Origin: Fomitopsis serialis
Lineage: Eukaryota; Basidiomycota; Agaricomycetes; Polyporales; Fomitopsidaceae
Assembly (NCBI RefSeq): GCF_022376445.1
Contig: NW_025955566.1
Coordinates: forward strand, 1-20,496
DNA length: 20,496 nt
Direction: 5' to 3'
Positions 1 through 9,537 of this stretch are shown piece after piece. The notes beneath the pieces are model-generated. The model saw only the letters and a list, made by a program, of their open reading frames with translations, did not search any database and had not been told where the DNA came from. How positions within the stretch are numbered: position 1 is the first letter of the stretch; each line of letters starts with the position of its first letter. The position numbers were made by a program, and so were the translations under genes.

Positions 1-154
1 TGGCATGTATTTTGCGGCGAGATGCAGGATGGAAGACGAGCACAAGAGACGAGTGAAATTGCCGAACCGAAGTCGTTGTTCGTATACGGACCCTGACAGA
101 CGGAGTTCGCGGCACGACTCCGGGGACGCGGACGCGTTGAGATCTCGATCGGGG

Positions 155-160
155 CACGTG
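155..160. promoter_or_regulatory. E-box-like CACGTG upstream of gene 1
   Basis: A perfect CACGTG palindrome lies about 90 bases before the start codon of the dehydrogenase gene. CACGTG is the core site of bHLH factors in fungi. The rest of positions 1-249 shows no coding signal that I can support and probably holds the promoter and 5' UTR. A 6-mer can occur by chance, so the functional claim is weak. Confidence 0.3.
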
Positions 161-249
161 GGGTAATACTACGCCAAGCGTGACCTCACCTGTCTGTCGG
201 CTTTTACAGCTGCTCGCTGCTGCCACTACCCTGCCAGTCGTCGCGCAGC

Positions 250-2045
250 ATGTACCGCTCGTCCCACCTCGCCCGCCGCCTCGCGTCGCGGCCCGCCCCC
301 CGCCGCTGCACCCGCTCCCTCTCCCAGCTCAACTCCGTCACAGAGGCCGACCTCGCGCACTTCTCCCAGATCCTGCCCCCGACCGCCATCCTCTCTACGC
401 TCTCCTCCACCCCCGCCGCCGACCTCGAGCCATTCAACAATGACTGGATGAATAAGTACCACGGCCGCTCCACCACCGTCCTCCGCCCACATACGACCCA
501 GCAAGTTAGCGCAATCGTCAAGCACTGCAACGAGCGCCGCATAGGCATCGTACCCCAGGGCGGGAACACGGGCCTCGTCGGCGGCGGCGTGCCCGTCAAG
601 GACGAGCTCGTGCTTAGCTTGGGAAACATGAGCAGCGTAAGGAGTTTCGATGATGCGTCGGGTGTGTGCGCGGTTCTCCGCTTGCTGGTGGGTGCGGGGA
701 CTTAGATCGGTTCTGCGTGCAGGTATCCTGGTGGCGGACGCGGGGTGTATCCTGCAGTCATTATCTGATTTTCTCCTCCCTCACGACCATATCGTGCCAC
801 TTGACCTTGGTGCAAAGGGCAGGTACGTTGAGCTGATAGTAGCCCATACAACGTACTCAAGGCGTGCTCTCCAGCTGCCAGATCGGTGGTAACGTCTCGA
901 CAAACGCAGGCGGTCTCCGCCTACTGCGGTACGGCTCGCTGCATGGATCCGTCCTCGGGCTCGAGGTCGTCCTTCCGGACGGCACGATCCTCGACCAGCT
1001 GACCAGCCTGCGGAAAGACAACACCGGCTACGACCTCAAGCAGCTCTTCATTGGCGCAGAAGGCACCCTCGGCGTCGTCACCGGTGTCTCCATCCTCACC
1101 GCGGCTGCGCCGCAAGCGTCGAACAACATGATGCTCGCGCTTCCGGCCTTTAGCAACGTCCTGCCGCTGTACAAGGAGGTGAAGCGGCAGTTGGCGGAGA
1201 TCCTATCGGCGTTCGAGTTCATTGACCGGAGGGCGTACGACTTGGCGGTGAAGCACGGACAGGGGAGAGCGTTGGACGAGGCGGACGTGGAGGGCGCGGA
1301 CTGCTTCGTGCTCGTAGAGACGAGCGGGAGCAACCGAGAGCACGACGAGCAGGTACGTCCTTCGCGTGTACAGACCTGAGCGACTGATCCAAAGGACACC
1401 ACCGCACAGAAACTCAATAAGCTTCTTGAAGACCTAATGGAGCAGGAACCCTCACTGATCAACACAGGAGTGCTCGCGACCTCCCCCGCGCAGTTCTCTT
1501 CGCTCTGGGCAATCCGCGAGGGCTTGACCGAGGCTGTGGGCAAGGAGGGCAAGGCGTACAAGTACGACATCTCGGTGCCGCAGGTCAAGTTCAAAGAGGT
1601 TCTTGACATCACGAGGGATCATCTGGCGTCGAAGGGCTTGATGCATGACGAGGCGGTGAAGCACGTCGTTGGGTACGGTCATGTGGGCGATGGTTAGTGT
1701 TCCTGGAACCGACGCGGGGCGGTGTTGCTGATGATTGACTTGTAGGTAACCTGCACCTGAACGTCGTTGCGAACGCGTATACGCCGGAGATCGAGGCTGC
1801 GCTTGAGCCCTTCGTGTATGAGCTCGTCGGTGAGTACCCCTTTCCCACATCTGATACAGCCCATTTTTGACGCGATGCGCAGCCAAGTACCAAGGTTCGA
1901 TATCGGCGGAGCACGGCATCGGTGTGATGAAGACGCACGCGCTGCCATACTCGAAGAACGCGGTGAGCATCGAGTGGATGAAGAGGGTCAAAACCTGTTC
2001 GACCCGAATGGGATCATGAACCCCGGGAAGGTGCTGGAGTTGTAG
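250..2045 (+). CDS. D2HGDH: Mitochondrial D-2-hydroxyglutarate / D-lactate dehydrogenase (FAD-linked), with apparent 3' frameshift
   Basis: FAD-dependent oxidase-family enzyme of the yeast Dld2/Dld3 and animal D2HGDH group, which oxidises D-2-hydroxyglutarate (or D-lactate) to the 2-oxoacid. Exons: 250-661, 723-822, 875-1352, 1395-1692, 1746-1829, 1883-2045; all introns GT-AG, 42-61 nt. The start gives a basic, Arg/Ser-rich N terminus ([14 protein letters not shown]) typical of a mitochondrial presequence. Visible motifs, in order: [15 protein letters not shown] (FAD-binding loop), [72 protein letters not shown] (metal/substrate His cluster), and AEHGIG. Length, about 510 aa, fits the family. 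Oddity: in the last exon the reading frame shifts by one base at the A-run 1990-1993. The family C terminus ([12 protein letters not shown]) continues only in the frame ending at 2045; unshifted reading stops at 2017-2019. It may be a sequencing error or a real lesion. Dld2 versus Dld3 assignment is inferred. Confidence 0.9.
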
Positions 2046-2281
2046 GGTGTTCTGGTCTTCACGGTTGTAGCGGTATCGGTCGCATGTACTGTTAGTCTTT
2101 TGGCATGTACATATTTTTGCATAGCTGTTGTGTATGCATACTGCTTTTGCACGGTATTTCACTTGATGACAACAGACGCCGGGCAGATCGCGTGACGTGT
2201 GTGGCTGGGCGGTAGCCAGGACCCTAACCTGATGGGGCGAAGGGAAACTCTAACCCCCTCCCAAGGTTATCCATCCCCGCC
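2046..2281. other. Intergenic spacer between dehydrogenase and RAP1-like gene
   Basis: It holds the presumed 3' UTR of the dehydrogenase gene and the promoter of the next gene in the same direction. The only notable motif is the CCCTAACC element listed separately. I see no further coding region. Confidence 0.6.
2221..2229. promoter_or_regulatory. Telomere-repeat-like motif (ACCCTAACC) in RAP1 promoter
   Basis: ACCCTAACC is one and a half units of the CCCTAA/TTAGGG repeat used by most filamentous fungi. It lies about 55 bases before the ATG of a gene that itself encodes a Rap1-type telomere protein. A looser second match, CTCTAACCCC, follows at about 2248-2257. Autoregulatory binding is conjecture; the motif is short. 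Confidence 0.35.
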
Positions 2282-4342
2282 ATGGTCAGTCCCGCCGCCA
2301 GTCCCCCGTCCGCCCGCGCTGACCTGCCCCGTCCACAGCCCATCTTCCAGGACAGCACCGGGCTCGCCACCAAGTTCTTCATCCAGAAGGACATCCCGCA
2401 CGAGATCCAGGCCGACGTCTGCGAGACCATCGCTGTCCGTCTCTCTTCCTCTCTTCTGTGTGCGTCCCTTTTCTGAACGGCCTCTGGTAGACACTCGGCG
2501 GCAGGGTGGAGGCGAAGGTGCCGCGCGCCGGGTACATCCTCATCCAGCCTGGGACCGCCGAGGAGGAACGCCTCCGTCTCTGCTGGGCGAGCCCCGACCG
2601 CCCCGACCGCTACTTCGTGCCCTACACCTTCGTCGAGGCGTGCAAGATACATGGCATACTCTTGAAGCAGATTTTCATACACGACGGGCAGCCGATAAGG
2701 ATGCACATCGACTCCAGCATCGCGAACGTCAACGTGCGGGCCACATTGAGTGCGCGCATCATGGTGAGTGCGCCATCCGCTCTGTCCATCTTGCTGCTCC
2801 TCGAGACGGGCGCGACGCCCTCTCGTCGAGCCTCTGCGTGTGCACCGGTCTGCCCGCGCTGTCGGGGCACGTTGCGCTGATCACACGCGCGTTCCCACAG
2901 CACTCCGGTGGCGATCCCACCGCCTCCGCCCAGTCCGCACGCGTCATCCTCGCCGACCCGAACACGGACATCTTCCACCACCTCGTCAAGACGTACCAGG
3001 GCGAGTCCGACAAGTACGTCGAGTCCTACCTGTGGGTGAAACGGTGCATCGAGAAGGGCCAGGTCATCTACACCCCTGTGATCTACAAGAACCCCGGCGG
3101 ACGCCGGCCTGGCGAAGAGTGAGCATTAACGCGTGTGTCGTGGCGCGAACAAGCTGACGGGAGCGTCGTACAGGCGGACTCAGTTTTCGGACGACGATGA
3201 GGAGCACCTGTGCGATTGGATCGCAGCCAAGATCCCGTACAAAAAGACGGGCGGCAGGACGGGAAACAGGCTGTATCAACAACTCTGCGAAATGGTGCGT
3301 CCCTCGATTCGCCCCCCTCCCGCAGTCACTGACGTCTGCCACCCAGGCGAGCGACCCAGAGTACGCCTGGGTGACGCGGCACACCTGGCAGTCCTGGCGC
3401 GAACGCTACAAGAAGAACGCCGCGCGGCTCGACGCGAAGATCTCCGAAATCGTCGAGCACAAGAAGCCCGCGCACGGCGCGAAGGGCCAGTACGGCTACG
3501 TCCGTGCGCCCGAGGAGAAGCCGCGGCGCATCCGGATCAAGAAGGGGTCGCCGAGCAGCTTCAACGCGGGCGGCAGCGGCGCGGCGGGGCCCTCGAGCGT
3601 GTCGTCGGACATGCAGGAGCTGGAAAACTTCCCGCCCGTCCCGATGCCCGTCGTCCCCGGCGTGCTCGCCGCCGTCCCCCACGGCCCTGGGCAGGGCTAC
3701 AACGCCCATATGAACATGAACATGCACATGAACGGGATGCACGGGATGCCGGGGATGATGTACCCTGGGGGCCCACCGCCCGGGCCCCCGCCGATGGGCA
3801 TGCAGGGCAACCCGCCGATGGCGGCGCTGACCCCGGAGACGGCGCGCCAGCACGCGACGGAGGAGGAGATGGAGGACGACGAGAGCGAGTGGCAGATCCG
3901 CGTCGGCGACGCGAACGCGCCCCAGCCTGCGTGGGCGAAGCGGAAGCAGGAGGCGGAGGGCTCGGACCATGGAGGGAGCAAGAGGCAGCGCACGAGGTGC
4001 GTGTCTTGTCTGTCTGACTGTCGTGCTCGTTTGCTGACGATGGAGCTGGGTAGCGGGAGTCCGCCACAGCAGCTAGAGCCCGGGCCTGCGCCGCCTGACG
4101 CGCCGGCCCAGCAGGCCGAATCTGCTGCGCCGGCAGAGCAAGCTCAAGATGTGCATCAGGGAACACGGGTGGACTCCCCATGCGTCGACCCGAGTCTGAG
4201 CATGAACGACATCGCACACGAGTTCCGCTTCACACTGGAGGAAGTGGAAGAATACTACGCGAAATACCAGGACATCGCTCGCACGAGAGCACGCTTCAGG
4301 AAGATGCGAGACGTCCTTGCTGCTCTCGAAGACGACGACTAG
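2282..4342 (+). CDS. RAP1: Rap1-type telomere-binding protein (BRCT + Myb)
   Basis: Rap1 is a shelterin component acting at telomeres, bound through DNA or through a TRF-like partner. Exons: 2282-2284, 2339-2434, 2491-2763, 2901-3118, 3174-3294, 3347-3996, 4054-4342, giving about 549 aa. The first intron falls directly after the ATG (CGCCATGG context); it has a CTGAC branch site and CCACAG acceptor. It is 54 nt, so retention would add 18 in-frame residues. Residues 2-124 look like a BRCT fold (KFFIQKDIPHEIQAD, LGGRVEAKV, YFVPYTFVEACKIHG). Residues 145-197 (YVESYLWVKRCIEKG, then GRRPGEE) precede a Rap1 Myb domain at about 199-262 (FSDDDEEHLCDWIAAKIP, GGRTGNRLYQQL, HTWQSWRERYKKN). A Pro/Met/Gly-rich linker with MNMNMHMNG follows, then an acidic stretch, an RKQ/KRQR basic patch (possible NLS), and a C-terminal helical segment (FRFTLEEVEEYYAKYQD) that could be the partner-binding end. 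Family assignment rests on recognised Myb motifs. Confidence 0.85.
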
Positions 4343-4765
4343 TTCAATTTTGCCTCTCATAAGCGTGCATCCTGCCCCAGGCTTGCAATTTCTTGAATGT
4401 TGTTTGTTGTATATTACTGCATATTCCACATATATCCGAACACTTTTGGTGGAGCGTTGTGTCTCGACAGTGTTGGGCTTAACAGTCGACAAGTCGTCTT
4501 ACGGTACCAGCTAGTGTTGGGTATTGGAAACCCTAGACTTGCTGCCATAGCGGAACAACCGCTGGAGATGTATTCAAACACTTCATATAACCGCTACCCG
4601 AATCAAGCCTGCTAAGTTACAAACGGACGAGCGAGTGTTATGGGTCGACTTCCGTAAGTAACTTATAGTCCGCCGCGCGAACGGGAGCCGATGGACTTTC
4701 GTAAGGCTTGCGGCGCCTGCGAAGGTCTGCGTGAGCGTGTTGGCCTCTTCAAGAGTAACAAACAC
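4343..4765. other. Convergent intergenic region, no gene seen
   Basis: The spacer between the 3' ends of the RAP1-like gene (+) and the CDK11-like gene (-) is locally AT-richer than the flanking coding DNA. It should contain both polyadenylation regions. Short open frames are present but have no codon character, splice context or recognisable motif. Confidence 0.6.
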
Positions 4766-6146
4766 TTACTTCTCTCCAGCGGCAGCGGATGGGAACGAGC
4801 TGAAGAGATCAGGGTGCTTCGGGAATGGAGACTCACTGCACAGAATATGACTCGAAGCTGCACAACTAGCGGCACACGACAGCCACGCACCTGAAGTACG
4901 GATGCTTCAGCGCGTCCACGGCAGATATCCGCATCTCCGGGTCGTACGTCAACAAGCGCGACATCAGGTCGATGCCCGCCGCAGTGATGTACTGGAACTT
5001 CTGGCGCAGCTGCGGCGGCTGTGGCGGCGGCAGCGTGATCGACTTCGCGAGCGGGAGGGTGTGGTAGTCCGGCCACGAATGCGTCGTCGGCGGCCCGAGG
5101 AGCTTGAAGACCATCGACAGCAGCTCGATCTCGCCCTTCGCCTGGAAGAGCGGCTCCTTCAGAAGCAGTTCAGCAAAGATGCACCCCACGGACCACATGT
5201 CGATGGCCGTGGAGTACGTCGTGGCACCGAGGAGGATCTCGGGCGCGCTGCGTCGGGACGGGGAGGGTGATAGTGTTGTACACGGCCGGAGAGGCAGTTG
5301 CAGACTTACCGGTACCAGAGTGTCACGACGAGCTGCGTCAGGCCCCCGACGCCGACTGGGTCTCCGTAGCGGCGGGCGAGCCCAAAGTCGGCGACCTTGA
5401 TGGTGCCACGGTTGTTCATGAGCAGGTTGCTCGTCTTCAGGTCTCGATGGAGGATCCAACGCTCGTGGCAGTGGGCAACTGCAGAGAGCAGCTGTAGCAA
5501 CAGAGTCTTGATTTCGGATTGCAGGAAGGGCGCAGGCATCGTGGTGAGGAGCGTCTTGAGGTCGTGCTCAATAAAGTCCATCACGATGAAAACCCTCCAT
5601 GGCATTGCTCAGATGGTCTACGGCGGTACACGACGTATCTGACACGTACTGTGTCAATGTATCTCCCACCACCACTTCTCGTATCCCCACCACGTTCTCG
5701 TGCTTGCACACCATGAGCGAGTTGATTTCCCGCAAGGCGGTGATCGGGAACCCGTTCTTTTCCTCATCCAGCTTGAGCTTCTTCAGAGCTACAATGTCTC
5801 CTGTCTCCTTGTCCCTCGCACGGAAGACGACGCCATACGAGCCCTCCTCGATCGAGTTGAGCCTCTCGTAGCAATACACCGAGCGAGACGGCATCAGCGG
5901 TGGGTGCAATGTCCGAGGAGGTACGTAGATGCTATGCGGTGGTCGCTGGTGCGCTGGTGCTGCTCGTCGTGGCCCGACAGGTGTACCTGCAGAGAGCTGC
6001 TCCGGTGCGGGCGATACCTTCGCTGATCTTGTCTTCGACCGACGCTTGAGGGGCTGGTGCACTTGCTCGAGCTGGGCAGTCTCGTCTTCAGTGTCCCAGC
6101 GAGAGCGCTTTCGGGATGGTGTGGATGGACCTGCGCTGTCCGTCAT
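4766..6146 (-). CDS. CDK11: Cyclin-dependent kinase, CDK11 (PITSLRE) type
   Basis: Ser/Thr kinase of the CDK11 group, nuclear CDKs linked to transcription and pre-mRNA splicing with L-type cyclins. Exons in transcript order: 6146-5650, 5594-5310, 5247-4891, 4835-4766; GT-AG introns of 55-62 nt; 402 aa. The N-terminal ~90 residues are basic and disordered ([17 protein letters not shown]), likely nuclear targeting. Kinase domain: P-loop IEEGSYGVV (99-107, with the Glu replacing the first Gly as in CDK11), ATP Lys122, C-helix PITALRE (134-140), HRDLKTSN with catalytic Asp217, DFG Asp235, T-loop Thr257 in VVTLWYRAPE, then [22 protein letters not shown]. The last exon supplies the CDK11-like tail [14 protein letters not shown]. 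The KTSN signature and REVVVG motif favour CDK11 over CDK9/CDK10. The helix reads PITALRE rather than PITSLRE. All catalytic residues are present, and it is predicted active. Confidence 0.92.
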
Positions 6147-6672
6147 GAGATTGCAAGGGGATGTCTAACGTCGAGTGAAGTGCGTTCAAGCGTTCAAGTT
6201 CAAGTTTGGTGTAAGCAACTCGGAGTTGCAGGAAGGCGCCCGAGCAGGTGACGGGCGCTTGTAATCATTTGAAGAGTGAAGCAGGTTGCACTAGGTTGCA
6301 CTGTTCCAACTCGAAATCGGAACGGCTACAGGCTACACTTCCAGAATATACGAGCTATCGCACTGTAGGAACCAATATATATTGCTTCATTTGAATGAGT
6401 GCTTGATACACCCGAGCCGTCCCCGCAGAAGTCAATACCTACATCGCGTCAATGCCTCGGAGTCGCGACGTCCCGCGTCCGTCGACATCGAGCTAATGAT
6501 TAATCGATTATGCGCGGGGCCGATCCCGTGCTATAGGGTCCCTTGCCCCCCAGGCTCGTGCGGACGCAGCAGAAGCGCTAGCACGGCGACTGGGGTGTAG
6601 GTACTAACCTATTCGAACTCTTGTAAGCGCGTATCCGAGTCGCAACCTAATACAAGTACAAAGAACTTACCT
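6147..6672. other. Intergenic region upstream of CDK11-like gene
   Basis: The region separates two minus-strand genes, so it is the CDK11 promoter plus the 3' UTR of the F-box gene. Near the CDK11 start, 6180-6206 carries tandem GTTCAAG/TTCAAG units. At 6370-6380 there is an AT-rich AATATATATT palindrome. A GTAAGT-like donor (minus strand, 6665-6670) sits just after the F-box stop, suggesting a possible 3' UTR intron. I support no gene here. Confidence 0.5.
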
Positions 6673-8273
6673 CTACCGGTGCAGGTATTCCGTCGTACGC
6701 CATTCCTCCCGCTCGTGGGTAGAATGCATCCAGGTCTCGCCATCAGGATAGATCACGCCCGTTGTACGTGTGCCGCGAAATTGCATCTGCAGAATTTTGC
6801 AGAATTTCTGCGGCAGATCCTGTCTCGACGTCGTCACCGTAATCGACAGTTGGATATTGCGCAGCGGGCATCCGACTGCTTTCCTCGCCTCCGCGAGAGC
6901 AGCGACTTCACATAGGAGGTCGTGACCGTGCGCACCGAATAAACTGAGACACTCCAAAGCAGGCAGCAAGGCTCCTGCTGGCGTAGAATGCCCGGCGCGA
7001 AGTTCGCGTACGAATGCGACGACATCAGGACCACTGAAAACGAGGTGCCGGATACAAGGGAATGCGGCGACAAAATGGCGTAGGCGTTTGAGGACAAGTG
7101 ACGGATTATTTGTCGAGATAGCATGGATTTCGAGCCCGAGCCATCGTAATCGAGGAAGCCTCGCAACGACAGGAGTTAAAGCCGTGGTTCCTTCGAAGCA
7201 GTCGCCCAGGACATCCACACCATCGACATGCAGGTCCTCGACCTGCAACCTTTCCAGCTCGGGAGCCTCTAGAAGCTGTAGAAACTGGACAAAGCATCTT
7301 GCGCCACTGATTCGTAAACCTCGAAGTGAAGAGAAACGAAGGGGGCTCCTAGTGTTTTCGCCCTCGTGCCAGTCCGCAGTGCACTGGTCGACAAATGCCA
7401 GGTGTGTGAGACCTGCGGCAACCGCAGCAAGCAGTCGGACGTCCTTCGTCATGCAGGGGCCTGCGATAACTGAGAATTCGCGCATGGAGAATGCGTTATC
7501 AAGGTTCGACGAGGACAAGCTGCAACCCCGAAGTTCGATCCGCTGCAGCGAAGGTGCTCCTCCTCTGAAGATGTCCAACACCGGAGGGACGTGCCAGTCG
7601 TCCTTGGAACTCCTATACCCATCCAAGCATATGATCTCCAGGCTTTCGAGCCTTGGGACGGCCAATTTGGCAAGACCACCTCGAATTGTGGTGAACGGCC
7701 CTGACGTTGAAGGCGCCACAATACGTAGCCCGCACCAACGCTTGTGTTCCGCGACGATCACGTACAGCAGCGTCTCGAGGTTGTCTGAGGATTCTAAGTC
7801 TGAATCGCGAAGCGTCAGGTGAAAGTCAAGGCAGGGAGGAGCCGATCCTTCGGAATTAATAAGATTCTGGGACGTCGCTCGCGCCACCAATAGTCGTACG
7901 AAGTCCATAGGCATCCTGCACGAGAGCCGCAACGTGGTCCATAGAAGTGGATATTGAAGCGCCACATCCCTCCACCTCCGACAGGCACTAGACACCAGGA
8001 ACTGCGAGGGAAGCTTGCACGAACACTCTTCGCCTCGTAGTCGCAGCGGCGCCATACGGCATTTCTTGCAGTCATCAATCCTCGTCGCAAAGAGGAAGAT
8101 GCGCAGCATGATCTCGACGGGCATGGCATGGATGTGAGTGTGTATCGCATATCGCCTAGTCTAACAAGCATGTCAGTCGGGCACTTGTCAAGACCAGTCC
8201 TACATGGCGACGCCACAAGCTGGCAACTCACCAGGTTCGCCACCTTCAAGGCGACTCGTCTGAAGGTAAGCAT
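6673..8273 (-). CDS. F-box-like protein with C-terminal leucine-rich region
   Basis: Likely substrate-recognition subunit of an SCF (Skp1-Cullin-F-box) ubiquitin ligase. Two exons: 8273-8232 and 8160-6673, joined by a 71-nt GT-AG intron with a CTGAC branch site. This gives 509 aa beginning MLTFRRVALKVANL and continuing TRRYAIHTHIHAMPVEIM. The other upstream ATG pair, near 8297, was discarded because its frame runs into a stop after splicing. The F-box spans about residues 24-80: MPVEIMLRIFLFA, then SACRRWRDVALQYPLLWTTLRL, the usual Agaricomycete spacing with a long insert (CKKCRMAPLRLRGEECSC) holding four cysteines. The remaining ~400 residues have Leu-rich segments (LESLEIICLDG, LQRIELRGCSL, LERLQVEDLHVDG, LRWLGLEIHA, LECLSLFGAHG) spaced like irregular LRRs. 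Partner and substrate are unknown. This family is large and fast-evolving in mushrooms, so no orthology is claimed. Confidence 0.8.
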
Positions 8274-9537
8274 GTTGCTGGATACTTCCGGGCATCATGT
8301 GGTGCCTCTCTTATAAATCCGAGAACCCGTACAGAAGGGGGGTGACTGTGTGCACTAGAGTCGCACTAACGCGAGAACAATCATTAGATGGCCTACCTGC
8401 GCCCAGACGACTGGATAAAATCCTATCAAGAGGCAGCACGCATGACATCGCCCCTGTTTCACGCCTTCAGATATGCTCGAGAACATGCGATATGAGTAGC
8501 CGAAGTTGTTTGGGTTCTACAAGGAAGCTGTCCACAGATACGATGCGTGTTTGACCGGCCGCCTTCCGCTGACGACGTCCATCTGGAAGAGGTTGGGACC
8601 CCTCGACGAGACACCTGTTACCGAGCGGCCCAGAGTTACACATTGGCCTAAAAAGGGAGGTTAATGAAGAGGTATTCCGGTAGCAGTGTGATCTGTTATG
8701 CGTCTTCGTTAATGTTGAAGACTAGAAATGAGGACTTTAGTGGGCTTCAGTCCATGTATGTACGTGACAAGCTTCAGAATCCGACGCCGACGCGTCGCTT
8801 CACGGTCACATGATACCGTCTGCACTGAGTCCGAGCGGCAAGCCTGCTGCTTGCCAACTCCGAGTCGTCATGATCACTCAGTTTCACCGTCGCACCGACT
8901 CCAATGGCCCCACTGGAAGCTCACGTAATATACCGACCCTCTCTCAGTGCTTCAACGTTCAGCGTTCAGGGTCTGGTTCACTTCTTAAGCCCTCACAAAC
9001 TTACTCGTCAAAACCATGCATGATACCACGACGCGGATTCACCGTTCAAACGTTCAACATTCAGCCTCTTAGCCTGTTTCCCCCCCCCATGCCCAGGAAT
9101 CAACCTCTATTCAAAGCTACCGGGCACTCGAGCACCCTGGCTTCCATCTAAGTTACCATCGGTGTCGGCTCCAGTTGATGTTCGACTCACAAGAGAACTG
9201 CGATGTCCTGAACTCAAAGTATCTTATCTAAGGTTACGAGACTCTCGGAAGTTGCTCCTCTCTCCACAACAAAACAGGCAGCGGTCAGCCGACGAAGATA
9301 CTGTACACCCAGTGACCGCACGTTCCCTCCGCTTCAGGCGAGACCCTGACCGGACCTCGTCCTCGCGCTAGATCCACTGCGTGTAAGTACGTACATTCAG
9401 CCTATCGTGTCTAAGCTTCCGTACATCTACTCACGAGGGACCTCTGCGACGTCCAGCACGTGTGATAAGGTTGGTGACAACTAGGTTTGTCGCAGTTGCG
9501 TAGTGCCCCTCTAACACGACCTTTCGACAGAGCCATC
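8274..9537. other. Long divergent intergenic region
   Basis: About 1.26 kb between the divergent starts of the F-box gene and the orphan coiled-coil gene. A TATA-like TTATAAAT (8311-8318) lies about 40 bases upstream of the F-box start. Positions 8388-8648 hold an open stretch with one internal TGA (see separate entry). CGTTCA-type motifs cluster at 8953-8968 and 9043-9060, and a C9 run is at 9080-9088. A short match AACTCAAAGTATCTT (about 9210-9224) recurs at about 17162-17176. I find no recognisable transposon protein or RNA gene. Confidence 0.5.
8388..8651 (+). other. Possible decayed or unrecognised short reading frame
   Basis: An ATG at 8388 opens 35 codons beginning MAYLRPDDWIKSYQEAARM and reaches TGA at 8493-8495. 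The same frame then stays open for another 51 codons to TAA at 8649-8651. The first half is amphipathic and protein-like; the second half is less convincing. No convincing splice pair removes the TGA. It could be a gene relic, a small unrelated gene, or chance. I assign no function. Confidence 0.2.

Noticed and set aside
1452..2162. A 236-codon minus-strand open frame over the dehydrogenase 3' end
   Set aside because: It is antisense to conserved dehydrogenase exons, including [11 protein letters not shown]; no protein character is seen.
2199..3122. A 307-codon plus-strand open frame across the start of the RAP1-like gene
   Set aside because: It runs through introns of the better-supported model in a different frame and lacks domain features; the Pro/Arg/Ser-rich sequence is typical of a GC-rich shadow frame.
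3326..3970. A 214-codon minus-strand open frame rich in Arg, Leu and Val
   Set aside because: It is antisense to the GC-rich linker exon of the RAP1-like gene; its composition is that expected of the reverse strand of Pro/Met/Gly codons, and it shows no motif.
6382..6600. A 72-codon plus-strand open frame in the CDK11 promoter region
   Set aside because: It has no recognisable motif, splice partners or convincing composition; treated as chance.
7088..7822. A 244-codon plus-strand open frame inside the F-box gene
   Set aside because: It is antisense to the Leu-rich region of a well-supported F-box protein; no motif is seen.
8161..8300. Upstream ATG pair near 8297 as the start of the F-box protein
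   Set aside because: Spliced to exon 2, that frame meets TAG at once; the ATG at 8273 reads through in phase.
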